IMG/VR virus record: IMGVR_UViG_3300049255_000231
Coordinates: 1-45,317 of that record
Direction: 5' to 3' (one strand)
Source of the DNA: a virus
DNA length: 45,317 bases
Shown here: piece by piece, positions 7,697 through 15,988 of the stretch
How positions within the stretch are numbered: the stretch's first letter is position 1
Layout of the letters: each line of letters opens with the position of its first letter
Notes under the pieces: model-generated
The model's database searches: none
What the model saw: only the letters and a program-made list of their open reading frames with translations
What the model was told of the DNA's origin: nothing
Translations under genes and position numbers: made by a program

Positions 7697-9235
7697 ATGT
7701 CGCAGACGGTCAACTTCCAGAGCATTCCGCCCGGCCTGCAGGTGCCGATGTTCTGGGCAGAGACGTCGAACGCCCAGGCTGGGGTGAACGTCCAGCAGCA
7801 GCGCGTGCTGCTGATTGGCGGCACGCTCAATGCCATGCCGCTGGTGCCGGTCTGGGCGCCGCCGCCGGCCGGCACCGGATCCGCCGGCGCCGGGCAGGCG
7901 GTCGCGGCGCAGACCGGGCAGGGCTCGATGCTGGCCGAAATGGCGGCGCTGTATCGGCTTAACGACCCGTTCACCGAATTGTGGTTCCTGCCGATCCCCG
8001 CGCCCTCGGGCGGCGTCGCGGCGACGGCAACCGTGGTGATCTCCGGCACGCCCACGGCGGCGGGCACGCTGTCGCTCTATGTCGGCGACCACCTGTTTGC
8101 CGTGCCCGTCACGGCGAGCCAGTCCGCCACCTCGATCGCTGCCGCCGTCGCCGCCGCCATCAACGGCGCACCGGCGCCGGTCAGCGCCACGAGTTCGACC
8201 GGCACGGTAACGCTGACGGCCAAATTCACCGGCATCCACTACAACCAGCTCGCGCTGCAGCTGAACTATCAGGGCGCGCCGGTGGGCGAGGCAACGCCGG
8301 CCGGCCTCACCGTCTCGATCACCGGCTTCTCGGGTGGCACCGGCGACGTGGTGTTGTCCGGGGTCGCGGCGGCGATCGGCACCCAGGCTTTCGACTTCAT
8401 CGTCTGCGGCTTCAATGACGCCACCTCGCGCGCCGCTCTGACCACGCTGGAAAGCGACAGCGGCGGCCGGTGGAACTGGACCAACCAGCTGTTCGGCGGC
8501 GCCTTTGTCGCCGACGTCGATACCGCAACGAACCTGCAGACGCTGGGCGGCACGATGAACGATCAGCATCAGTGCGTGATCGGCTGCACCGGCAGTCCGA
8601 CGGCGCCCTGGAAGATCGCCGCGGCCGTGATGGGAACGGCGGTGCCGCGCATTATCGCGCAGCCGAACATTCCGCTCGATGGCCTGGTGGTGCAGGGCGT
8701 GCTGGCGCCGCCGATCGGCACCAATGACGGTTACAGTGCGTCGACCCTGCAGACCCTGCTGACCACGGGCATTTCGCCGCTGACCTTCGATCGCGCCGGC
8801 GCCTGCCACATCGTGCGGCTGATCAGCACCTATCAGACCAATCAGTTCGGTGTCAGCGACCAAAGTTATTACGATATCGGCGTGCTCTACACGATCATGG
8901 CGGTGTTGCGCACCCTGCAGGCGAATTCGACCTCGCGGCTCGCACAGAAACTCCTGGTCGACGACGGCACGCCGATCGGCGCCGGACAGCCGGCGATCTC
9001 GCCCTCGATCGAGCGCATGAACATTTATCACGATTACCTGCAAATGCAGGCGAACCTCTGGGTCGAAGATGCAGCGGATTTCCTCGCCGGCCTTGTGGTG
9101 ACGCGGAACGCGACCAATCCGACCCGGCTCGACGTGCTGTTCGATCCGCATATTGTTTCGGGGCTGCACATCTATGCCGTGCTGAACCAGTTCTACCTGC
9201 GGGCCGCCACGCCGGCCACGATCACTTCCGCCTGA
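7697..9235 (+). CDS. Tail sheath protein, Mu gpL-like
   Basis: Contractile sheath subunit; its presence makes the virion a myovirus type. The 512-residue product begins with the typical FQSIPPGLQVPMFWAETSNAQAG region, in which sheath proteins open with a short strand donated to neighbouring subunits. The middle (about residues 110-230) is a surface-exposed beta-rich insertion with many Ala/Thr/Gly. The C-terminal half (DQSYYDIGVLYTIMAVLRTLQ and HIVSGLHIYAVLNQFYLR) is the conserved sheath core. The tube gene follows after 15 bases. Confidence 0.93.
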   Translation: MSQTVNFQSIPPGLQVPMFWAETSNAQAGVNVQQQRVLLIGGTLNAMPLVPVWAPPPAGTGSAGAGQAVAAQTGQGSMLAEMAALYRLNDPFTELWFLPIPAPSGGVAATATVVISGTPTAAGTLSLYVGDHLFAVPVTASQSATSIAAAVAAAINGAPAPVSATSSTGTVTLTAKFTGIHYNQLALQLNYQGAPVGEATPAGLTVSITGFSGGTGDVVLSGVAAAIGTQAFDFIVCGFNDATSRAALTTLESDSGGRWNWTNQLFGGAFVADVDTATNLQTLGGTMNDQHQCVIGCTGSPTAPWKIAAAVMGTAVPRIIAQPNIPLDGLVVQGVLAPPIGTNDGYSASTLQTLLTTGISPLTFDRAGACHIVRLISTYQTNQFGVSDQSYYDIGVLYTIMAVLRTLQANSTSRLAQKLLVDDGTPIGAGQPAISPSIERMNIYHDYLQMQANLWVEDAADFLAGLVVTRNATNPTRLDVLFDPHIVSGLHIYAVLNQFYLRAATPATITSA

Positions 9236-9250
9236 TAGGGAGCACAGGCC

Positions 9251-9634
9251 ATGGCAGTCACCGCCTCGGGCGTTGGCACGATGTCGGTCTACATCGGCGG
9301 CACGCTGATGGAGCTGACCGGAAAAGTCGATCTCGAGTACGGCGGCATCACGCGCGAGCCGGTGGTCGGTCCGGGCGGCGTGATCAGCGGCCGCTGGATG
9401 GAAAAATACAAGGCGGCGACGCTGTCGATCGAGGTCTCCGACGGCTCCCAGGTCGATGTGGTGGCGTTCAAGGACATCACCTTCGTGCCGCTGCAGATCG
9501 CCATGCGCAACGGCAAGACGATCCTAATCCCGAACGCGAGCTGCACCGGCGACGTCAAGGGCGATCTCGCCGGCGGCAAGTTCACGCTGGAGTATTTCGG
9601 CGACCCTGCACAGGACATTCTCCCCAATGGCTGA
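9251..9634 (+). CDS. Tail tube protein, Mu gpM-like
   Basis: Inner tube subunit that polymerises around the tape measure. The 127-residue protein has the expected size and beta-sandwich pattern; it begins MAVTASGVGTMSVYIGG and contains LMELTGKVDLEYGGITREP, then CTGDVKGDLAGGKFTLEYFG near the end, as in the Mu-type tube family. It overlaps the next gene by 8 bases. Confidence 0.9.
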   Translation: MAVTASGVGTMSVYIGGTLMELTGKVDLEYGGITREPVVGPGGVISGRWMEKYKAATLSIEVSDGSQVDVVAFKDITFVPLQIAMRNGKTILIPNASCTGDVKGDLAGGKFTLEYFGDPAQDILPNG

Positions 9635-9995
9635 TTCCGTTACGCTGACGCTGAGCCGTCCCATCCAGGTCGTCGGCGAGATGCGCGCGACGCTCGCCCT
9701 GCGGGAACCCGACGGCGGCATGCTGGCCCGCGCCGGATCCTATGTCCGCATCATCCATCTCGACAGCGGCGAGACGGCCATCGAGCCCATCCCCGGCGGC
9801 ATGCTGAAACTGATCGCCGCCTGCGCCGGCGTTCCGGTGCGCTCGATCGAAATGCTGGCCGGGCGCGATTTTCAGGAGGCGCAGTCGGCGGTGATGCGTT
9901 TTTTGGCGCCGGACCCGGCGCCGGAGACGAACTCCTCGACCGATACTTCGAATGCGCCCGATGGTGGCGCGACGCCGGCTTCATCTTCAGCCTGA
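9627..9995 (+). CDS. Tail assembly chaperone, zero-frame product (Mu gp41 / gpG analogue)
   Basis: Short form of the tail assembly chaperone pair that helps tube proteins assemble on the tape measure. The 122-residue product opens with a beta-strand-rich domain (VTLTLSRPIQVVGEMRATLALREP) typical of the family. It ends in an unconserved Asp/Ser/Ala-rich tail (residues 93-122) translated after the slippery site. It overlaps the tube gene by 8 bases and precedes the tape measure gene, the canonical position. The conserved C-terminal part lies in the -1 frame (see the frameshift product). Confidence 0.85.
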   Translation: MADSVTLTLSRPIQVVGEMRATLALREPDGGMLARAGSYVRIIHLDSGETAIEPIPGGMLKLIAACAGVPVRSIEMLAGRDFQEAQSAVMRFLAPDPAPETNSSTDTSNAPDGGATPASSSA

Positions 9996-10069
9996 CCCCG
10001 GCCGAGCTGCTGCTGTTTCTTAAGCAGGCGGAACGGATCGCCGAAGCGGAAAAGCCGAAGGAACGCTGA
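9627..10069 (+). CDS. Tail assembly chaperone, -1 frameshift product (GT-type fusion)
   Basis: If ribosomes slip at 9899-9905, translation continues in the -1 frame to the TGA at 10067-10069, giving about 147 residues. The -1 frame downstream of the slip reads FFGAGPGAGDELLDRYFEC, then ARWWRDAGFIFSLTPAELLL and FLKQAERIAEAEKPKER. This is the conserved T-domain pattern of tail chaperones and has no start codon of its own. Its stop overlaps the tape measure ATG (TGATG). Programmed -1 frameshifting between these two domains is well established across long-tailed phages; that it occurs here is inferred from the sequence. Confidence 0.8.
9899..9905 (+). promoter_or_regulatory. Programmed -1 ribosomal frameshift site (T TTT TTG)
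   Basis: Zero-frame codons read CGT TTT TTG GCG, so the bases T TTT TTG form a canonical X XXY YYZ slippery heptamer. Re-pairing one base back reads TTT TTT and opens the conserved -1 frame. GC-rich sequence just downstream (GGCGCCGG repeats at 9905-9923) could form a stimulatory hairpin. Confidence 0.82.
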
Positions 10070-11946
10070 TGTCCGGCACCGCGCCCGTCTTCAATGCGCA
10101 GATCAAGGGCGTCGATGAAGCAACGGGCGTCTTCGCCAAGGTCGCCAAGAGCCTGCATGGCCTGGTGGAATCGACCAAAAGCCTCGCCACCGCCACCAAG
10201 GGTCTGGGCCATACGGCGGCGACCGCCGCGACCTCGCACCAACGCTTCCTCGCCACGCTCGGCGCGCATTTCCGGCTGCTGCACGGCCATATCGGTTCGG
10301 TCAATGCCGGCATCGTCAGCGTCCGCAACTCGCTTTCGGAGCTGATTCCGGCGATCGGCGCGCTCGGCGCCGGGGCCACGTTTGCCGGCCTGCTGGAGCT
10401 CACGCACAGCGTCTCCGAGGCCCAGGTGGCGCTGGTCGCGATGACGCAGAAGCTGGGCATCAGCGAGACGCAGCTGCTCGGCCTGAGCTATGCCGCAAAA
10501 GTCTCCGCCGTTCCGGTCGAGACGGTCACCCGCAGCATCGAGCGGCTCAATAAGACCGTCGGTCAGACCGTCGTCGGCCACGACAAGCAGGCCGCCGCAC
10601 TGTTTCATCATCTGCGGATCAGCCTGAAAGACGCCAACGGGCACATCCGCAGCGCCGGCGATCTGATGCCGCAGCTGGCGGACGCCTTCAGGAAGACGCG
10701 GGATCCCGCGATGCAGGCCTACATGGCCTTCACCCTGTTCGGCCGCGCCGGACAGGAAATGCTGCCGATGCTGCTGCAGGGCGGCGACGCGATCAGGGAG
10801 CTGACCGCGGAAGGTGCGAAGCTGGCCTATATCACGACGCCAGAACAAAAACGGTCGCTGCGGGAATTCGCCGACAGCTGGATCGGCCTCGAAGCCGCGG
10901 TCGGCGGTTTCAAGACCGAAATCGGCGCCGAGCTCGCGCCCGTGCTGGCGCCGCTGATTGCGATGGCCAAGGAATGGGTGCTCGCCAATCGCGACTGGAT
11001 CGCCCAGGGCATCGCCGCCAAGGTGAAGCTGCTGGCCGACGGACTGCGACAGCTGGATATCGAGGAGATCGTTCGCCAGACGACGGAATGGGTCCATTGG
11101 ACGATGGACCTCATCAACCATCTGGGCGGCATGCGCACCGTGATCGGCGCGCTGGTGCTGATGCTGGGCTCGCCGCTGATCGAGGCGGTCAGAGGGGCGA
11201 TCGAGATCTTCTTCAGCCTCGGCCGGGTGCTGCTAAGCCTGGGTGCGATCCTGTGGGCGAACCCGATCCTGCTCGCGATCGCCGCGGTCGCGGCGGCGGG
11301 GTTCCTGCTTTACGAAAACTGGGCCTGGGTAAAGGAAAAAGTCGGCGCTATCTTCGTCTGGTTCTCCGGTCAGAAGGAATGGGTCAAGGATCTGCTGACG
11401 GCGATCATGCCGATCGTCTTCGTGCCGATGCAGATCGTTGAGCACTGGGAACCGATCAAGGCATTCTTCATCAACCTGTGGGCGGAGATCACGGGCGGCT
11501 TCGTCAAGGCGATGGCCGATATCCAGCCGATCATCGATCGCCTGATGCAGTTCGGCGACTGGGTCGCCCATCTTTCGCTCGGTCATATTGCCGACGACGT
11601 GAAATCCGCGCTGTCGATCGGCCCGTCCCCGGCGCCGTTCCTGCACGGCTACCGGCCGCCGGCGGCCACCGCACCGAACGGCGAAGGCACCGGCCAGGAC
11701 AATGCCGCGCGCGCCGGCTGGTGGGGTTCCTGGGGCGGCGGTCCGCTGCCGGCGCCGAGCCTCTATCGCGAGGGCGGTCCGGCCGCCGCGGCCGCAGTGC
11801 AACCGCCCCAGAAGGGCACCGTCACGGTCAACATCACAGGGTCCAACATGGCGCCGGGCACGGTGGTGACAACGACCAGCTCGGGCATCGCCCAGGTGGG
11901 CACGACGGATGTCGGCCATATCTCGCCGATGCCGAACCGGAACTGA
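10069..11946 (+). CDS. Tail tape measure protein, Mu-like
   Basis: Sets tail length and is threaded through the tube. The 625-residue product has an N-terminal helical region, hydrophobic segments around residues 85-125 (ELIPAIGALGAGATFAGLL) and 360-420 (VLLSLGAILWANPILLAIAAV), and Trp-rich repeats (WVKEKVGAIFVWFSG) common in Mu/P2-type tape measures. The last 100 residues are Gly/Pro/Ala-rich. Using the known relation of about 1.5 angstrom per residue, the tail would be roughly 90 nm. Its ATG overlaps the stop of the frameshifted chaperone, implying coupling. Confidence 0.92.
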   Translation: MSGTAPVFNAQIKGVDEATGVFAKVAKSLHGLVESTKSLATATKGLGHTAATAATSHQRFLATLGAHFRLLHGHIGSVNAGIVSVRNSLSELIPAIGALGAGATFAGLLELTHSVSEAQVALVAMTQKLGISETQLLGLSYAAKVSAVPVETVTRSIERLNKTVGQTVVGHDKQAAALFHHLRISLKDANGHIRSAGDLMPQLADAFRKTRDPAMQAYMAFTLFGRAGQEMLPMLLQGGDAIRELTAEGAKLAYITTPEQKRSLREFADSWIGLEAAVGGFKTEIGAELAPVLAPLIAMAKEWVLANRDWIAQGIAAKVKLLADGLRQLDIEEIVRQTTEWVHWTMDLINHLGGMRTVIGALVLMLGSPLIEAVRGAIEIFFSLGRVLLSLGAILWANPILLAIAAVAAAGFLLYENWAWVKEKVGAIFVWFSGQKEWVKDLLTAIMPIVFVPMQIVEHWEPIKAFFINLWAEITGGFVKAMADIQPIIDRLMQFGDWVAHLSLGHIADDVKSALSIGPSPAPFLHGYRPPAATAPNGEGTGQDNAARAGWWGSWGGGPLPAPSLYREGGPAAAAAVQPPQKGTVTVNITGSNMAPGTVVTTTSSGIAQVGTTDVGHISPMPNRN

Positions 11947-11949
11947 CGC

Positions 11950-13230
11950 ATGTCGGGATCGCTGCTTTCGAACCTGTCCGCGGCGCTCGGCGGCCTGCTC
12001 GGCTGGCGCGTGGCGCTGCTGCCGGGCTCGTTCAACGGCGTGCCGTTCTACATGAACACGGCCCGAGGCTCCGGCGGCCGCCGTCTGGTCACGCACGAGT
12101 TTCCGCTGCGCGACATTCCGGCCCTGGAAGACCTCGGGCAGAAGGCCAACGAATTCCGCCTGCAGGTGTTCGTCGTCGGCAACGGCTACATGGCGCAACG
12201 GGATGCGCTGATTGCCGCGTGCCAGGGCAGTGCGAACGCGGGTATCCTGGTGCACCCGACGCAGGGCGTCATCAGTTGCCGGGCCGGTATCATCGACTGG
12301 CTGGAGAACCCGAAGGACCAGGGCGGCTTCTGCGTCTTCGAGATCGACTTCCACAAGGAGGGCGATCAGCCGGCGCCGTTCGGCTCGGACAGCGTGAGCC
12401 AGCTGCTCGGCGGGGTCACCTCGATGATCTCCCTGGCCGTCGGCGTCTACGCCACGGTCAGCGCGATCGTGCAGAACCCGGCACTGCTGCTGGGCTACGC
12501 GTCGACGTGGCTGGGCGAGCTGGGAGGCGCGCTGCTCGGGCTGCCGGCGGCCACGATCGTCGGGCTGTCGCTGGCCGTCGGCACGATTACCCAGGCGGTG
12601 ATCAACGACCTCGCGACCGGGAACGCGGTGCAGAACGTGTTCCAGGCGGCCGCGGCCAACGTCATTACGGCGCAGACGCCGCCGGTCGATCCGAACGACC
12701 CGATCCAGGGCATCACGCCGCTGATCGCCGCGGCGGCCGATCTCACGGGCGGGCTGGCGGCGCTGGCCACCTGGGGCGATACGCTGACACCCCCGGTCGG
12801 GGCCGGCGCCGCCCTGGCCACGCTGCAGGCGCAGCAGGCGGCGATCGTCGCTTTGGTCGAGGGCGCGGCGACCCTCGCGGTCATGACCGTCTACGCCAAC
12901 ACGGACTTCGTCAGCGCCAATGCGGCAACCGCGGCGCGGGCGCAGGTGCTGTCGTTCGTTGACCGCCAGTCGGCCGCCGCCAATCTGGCAGGCAACGATA
13001 ATCTCTATCGCGCATGGCTCGCTCTCGGCGCGCTGGCGATGCAGGACTTCATCCAGCGTGCGCAGAACCTGCCATCGCTGGTCGCCTACAAAATTCCCGC
13101 CAGCCGATCGAGCCTCGTGCTGGCGCAGCTCTGGTACCAGGACGCCAATCGGGCCACCGAGTTGGAGGTATTGAACGATGCACCGCATCCTTTGTTCATG
13201 CCGACTTCCGGCGTGAGGCTGTCGGTATGA
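11950..13230 (+). CDS. Baseplate protein with DNA-circularisation N-terminal domain (Mu gpN-like)
   Basis: 426 residues. The first 130 residues carry the gpN/DNA_circ_N pattern: GSFNGVPFYMNT, then HEFPLRDIPALEDLGQKANEF, VFVVGNGYMAQRDALIAAC, and LVHPTQGVISC. The rest is Ala-rich and helical. In Mu the protein belongs to the baseplate hub/tail tip and was first linked to DNA circularisation. It follows the tape measure by 3 bases and overlaps the next gene by ATGA. Confidence 0.88.
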   Translation: MSGSLLSNLSAALGGLLGWRVALLPGSFNGVPFYMNTARGSGGRRLVTHEFPLRDIPALEDLGQKANEFRLQVFVVGNGYMAQRDALIAACQGSANAGILVHPTQGVISCRAGIIDWLENPKDQGGFCVFEIDFHKEGDQPAPFGSDSVSQLLGGVTSMISLAVGVYATVSAIVQNPALLLGYASTWLGELGGALLGLPAATIVGLSLAVGTITQAVINDLATGNAVQNVFQAAAANVITAQTPPVDPNDPIQGITPLIAAAADLTGGLAALATWGDTLTPPVGAGAALATLQAQQAAIVALVEGAATLAVMTVYANTDFVSANAATAARAQVLSFVDRQSAAANLAGNDNLYRAWLALGALAMQDFIQRAQNLPSLVAYKIPASRSSLVLAQLWYQDANRATELEVLNDAPHPLFMPTSGVRLSV

Positions 13231-13478
13231 GCGATCGGTTTCGCGGCAGCGACCCGGCCGGCCGGCCGGCGGACTTCGGCGGCACGTTGCCGCCGCGCCG
13301 GCTGCGCCAACTGGAGGTGGCGCCGGATCCGCTGGCGCCGAGCCCGGGCTGCAGCGATGAACAGTGCGAACAGTGCGCGGTCCACGGATCGGACTGCGTG
13401 GCCTGCCTCATCCTGGGCGCGGTTTCGGGGGGCGTCGCCGTCCTGGTCGTGCTTGGGCTGCTTTGGGTTTTCGTGTGA
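13227..13478 (+). CDS. Small single-pass membrane protein inserted in baseplate operon
   Basis: 83 residues: a polar, Pro/Arg-rich N-terminus, then a cysteine cluster (CSDEQCEQCAVHGSDCVACL, five Cys within 20 residues), then a strong transmembrane helix (residues about 62-82) ending at the C-terminus. It overlaps gpN by ATGA and gpP by GTGA, so it is translated within the tail operon, yet Mu has no gene here. I do not recognise it. The Cys cluster could bind a metal, or the protein could tether tail assembly to the inner membrane; both are guesses. Confidence 0.72.
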   Translation: MSDRFRGSDPAGRPADFGGTLPPRRLRQLEVAPDPLAPSPGCSDEQCEQCAVHGSDCVACLILGAVSGGVAVLVVLGLLWVFV

Positions 13479-14626
13479 CGGCGCCGCCCGATCAGATCTC
13501 GCTGGTGGTTGCCGGGCAGTCCTATACCGGCTGGAAGGAAATCAGCATCACGCGTGGCATCGATCGTTGCGTTTCCACGTTTTCCATGCTGACCATGGAC
13601 CGGCCGAGCGGCCCGATCGTGGCACCGTTCGATCCGATCCAGATCTATGCCAACACGGATCTGCTGCTGACCGGCCATGTCGAGACGGTCGAGATCGACC
13701 TCGACCGCGGCAGGCACGATGTTCGCATCACCGGGCACAGCCTGACCAAGGATCTGACCGACTGCACGCCGGACATCAAGCCGGGCCAGTATGCCGGGTT
13801 CACGGTTGCGGCGATCGCCAGGGCGATCTGCCAGCTGTTCAACATCACGGCGGTGATCCAGAGCGCCAATGCGAACGTCGTGGTGGAGAACACGAACCTG
13901 CAGCGTTCCGAGAGCGCGTTTCGCTTCCTCGAGCGGCTGTGCAACCTCGCGGGCGTGCTGACCACGGACAACCCGATGGGCCAGCTGGTGCTGACCGTCG
14001 CCGGTCAGGCCCGCAGCGCGACGCATCTGACCCAGGGCGGCAATCTGGAGCGGCTGCGCGGCTCGTTCAACGTCGCGCGCCGGTTCAGCGAGTACATCGT
14101 CAAGGGTCAGGCTGCCATCGGCTACGGCAATCCGTTCAACCTCGACGGCGCCGGTGGCACGACGGGATCGACGTCCGGAAAGGTGCAGACCGCGATGCAG
14201 GCCATGGCGATAGATGCGGGCGTGCCGCGCTACCGCCCGCACGTCACTCTGGCGGAAAGCCAGCTGACACCGCAGCAGCTGCAGGCGCGGGCGAACTGGC
14301 AGAGACAGTTCGCCTACGGGAAGTCGATCATCGTTCATGCCCGGCTGCGCGGGTTTCGTCAGGATAACGGAACGTTGTGGCAGCCGAACCTGATGATCCC
14401 GCTGACGGCGCCGGCGATCTATGCCGACGACGACGTGCTGATCGCCCAGGTGACCTATACGCTCGATGCGACATCGAACGGACATGTCACCGACCTCGTG
14501 CTCGGTCCGGTCGAGGGCTATACGCCGGATCCCGGCAGCGTGAAGCTGAAGAAGCAGAAGAAGGGCAAAAAGGGCAAGGCCGGCGCTGCCGGCTACAACT
14601 TCGACGGGGCGGGCGGCTTTCCATGA
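13475..14626 (+). CDS. Baseplate hub protein, Mu gpP (gp44)-like
   Basis: Forms the baseplate hub ring that carries the spike. Starting at GTG 13475, coupled to the upstream stop (GTGA), the product is 383 residues. Conserved pattern: ISLVVAGQSYTGWKEISITRGIDRC, FDPIQIYANTDLLLTGHVE, VRITGHSLTKDLTDC, typical of gp44/gpD hub proteins. The extreme C-terminus is lysine-rich (KLKKQKKGKKGKAG), which may contact DNA or the neighbouring spike protein. It overlaps the spike gene by ATGA. Confidence 0.9.
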   Translation: MTAPPDQISLVVAGQSYTGWKEISITRGIDRCVSTFSMLTMDRPSGPIVAPFDPIQIYANTDLLLTGHVETVEIDLDRGRHDVRITGHSLTKDLTDCTPDIKPGQYAGFTVAAIARAICQLFNITAVIQSANANVVVENTNLQRSESAFRFLERLCNLAGVLTTDNPMGQLVLTVAGQARSATHLTQGGNLERLRGSFNVARRFSEYIVKGQAAIGYGNPFNLDGAGGTTGSTSGKVQTAMQAMAIDAGVPRYRPHVTLAESQLTPQQLQARANWQRQFAYGKSIIVHARLRGFRQDNGTLWQPNLMIPLTAPAIYADDDVLIAQVTYTLDATSNGHVTDLVLGPVEGYTPDPGSVKLKKQKKGKKGKAGAAGYNFDGAGGFP

Positions 14627-15081
14627 GCGTTCCGGCCGATTCCAACCTGACGCGCGCGACCGTCACCAACGTGAAGATGGGCCAGCGCACCTTCATCCAG
14701 ATCAACGGTCTCGATGGCGTCACGCAAAACTGGGTCGAACTGCTGCTGCCGCCGGGCTACACGGCGCACCCCGTCGTGGGGGCGGACGTCGCGCTGTTTC
14801 AGGTGATGGGCAGCAGCGATCACGTGATCGCTCTGGGCGGCGATATGCTGGGCAATGCCGTCGCGGACCTCGCACCCGGCGAATTCGGCTTTAGCGACGG
14901 CAGCAACATGGTGCTGTTTCAGGGCGGTTATCTGAAACTGATCAGTCCGACCAAGGTGCGGGTGCAGGCGCCGCTGCTGGAGTGCACCGGCCAGATCACC
15001 GCGAACTGCGACGGCGCCTTCACCACGCTCTCACAACACGTGCATCCGGCGATCGATACGCCGCCGACGCCCGGCACCTGA
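14623..15081 (+). CDS. Baseplate spike protein, Mu gp45-like
   Basis: Membrane-piercing central spike. 152 residues: an OB-fold-like N-terminal half (residues 1-100: GQRTFIQINGLDGVTQNWVELLLPPGY) then a short beta-helical C-terminus with repeated strands (VRVQAPLLECTGQITANCDGAF). Near the end is an H-x-H motif (His139, Val140, His141). In the P2 and Mu spikes an HxH motif binds iron at the needle tip, so the tip is probably conserved here. Start overlaps the hub stop. Confidence 0.88.
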   Translation: MSVPADSNLTRATVTNVKMGQRTFIQINGLDGVTQNWVELLLPPGYTAHPVVGADVALFQVMGSSDHVIALGGDMLGNAVADLAPGEFGFSDGSNMVLFQGGYLKLISPTKVRVQAPLLECTGQITANCDGAFTTLSQHVHPAIDTPPTPGT

Positions 15082-15095
15082 AAGGCACTGTGCAA

Positions 15096-15512
15096 ATGGC
15101 ATATGTTTACGTGCAACGCACCGGCGAGCTGTTCGAGGCCGCCGGGCATGTGGTGGGCAACGGCTATTCCGGCCACGGCGAAGGCCTCAACAATCCGGAA
15201 TGGGAGGACAAGGTCGGCGCCGGACCGGTGCCCTGCGGCAAATATGCCATTGGATCGCCGCATACGCCGATCGACCATCTGGGGCCGGTTGCGCTGCCGC
15301 TGATCCCGGCGCCCGAGAACGACATGAAGGGCCGCTGCGGTTTCTTCATCCACGGCGACAATCAGTTCCTGAACCAGTCGGCATCGAACGGCTGCATCAT
15401 CCTGGTGCGTCCGGTGCGCGAGCTGCTGGCCTATCATGCCCGCGAGAAGCTGTTGATCGTCGTCGCCGAACGTGACGATGTCGCCGGGCTCTACAAGAGC
15501 ATGACGCCCTGA
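15096..15512 (+). CDS. DUF2778 / tlde1-like cell-wall protein in the baseplate operon
   Basis: 138 residues. The sequence matches the DUF2778 pattern: an N-terminal strand region with VVGNGYSGHGEGLNNP, a conserved GPVPCGKYAIG, then GRCGFFIHGDN (His about 86) and SASNGCIIL (Cys about 100). The His...S-x-G-C arrangement is that of L,D-transpeptidases and of the antibacterial effector Tlde1, which attacks peptidoglycan stem peptides. There is no signal peptide. Lying between the spike and gp46, it could be a virion-borne wall-modifying enzyme used during entry; an alternative is a lysis role. Confidence 0.8.
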   Translation: MAYVYVQRTGELFEAAGHVVGNGYSGHGEGLNNPEWEDKVGAGPVPCGKYAIGSPHTPIDHLGPVALPLIPAPENDMKGRCGFFIHGDNQFLNQSASNGCIILVRPVRELLAYHAREKLLIVVAERDDVAGLYKSMTP

Positions 15513-15532
15513 CGTTCTGGCGCTGATCGCCG

Positions 15533-15985
15533 ATGACCGATATCGCGCTGGTCTGGGACAATGTGAACGGCCGGGCTGATTTCGCGATCGTGAACGGCGA
15601 CCTGCAGATGGATGCCGGGCTGTGGACCGCGGTGCTGATCAGCCTGTTCTGCGATCGCCAGGCGGATCCGTCCGACATCATTCCCGACGGCAGCACCGAT
15701 CCGCGCGGCTGGTGGGGCGACACGCCGCCGGCCGGGGTCGATGCCGCCGGCATCGATCTGACGGGATCGAAACTGTGGCTGCTGCCGAAACTGCAGGTCG
15801 ACAACACGCTGCAGCAGGCCGAGGCCTATGTGACGCAGGCGCTGCAATGGATGATTGCCGACGGGGTCGCGACCGCGGTCAGCTGCGTCGCGTCGTATCC
15901 GCAGCGCGGCTGGCTCGGCCTGCAGATCACGATCCAACAGGGCGCCACGTCGACCGTTTACGATCTCCAATGGAGCGCCAGCTGA
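15533..15985 (+). CDS. Baseplate wedge protein, Mu gp46-like
   Basis: 150 residues matching GP46-type wedge proteins (lysozyme-like fold of T4 gp25). It begins DIALVWDNVNGRADFAIVNG and contains GSTDPRGWWGD with a Trp pair, then TLQQAEAYVTQALQWMIADG. It lies between the wall-active protein and gp47, in the order seen in Mu. Confidence 0.9.
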   Translation: MTDIALVWDNVNGRADFAIVNGDLQMDAGLWTAVLISLFCDRQADPSDIIPDGSTDPRGWWGDTPPAGVDAAGIDLTGSKLWLLPKLQVDNTLQQAEAYVTQALQWMIADGVATAVSCVASYPQRGWLGLQITIQQGATSTVYDLQWSAS

Positions 15986-15988
15986 GCC

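Noticed and set aside
7679-9169. 496-codon open frame on the minus strand
   Set aside because: Antisense shadow of the sheath gene; composition is biased and no motif is present.
11233-13188. 651-codon open frame on the minus strand
   Set aside because: Antisense to the tape measure and gpN genes, with Arg/Gln/Asp-rich composition and no domain.
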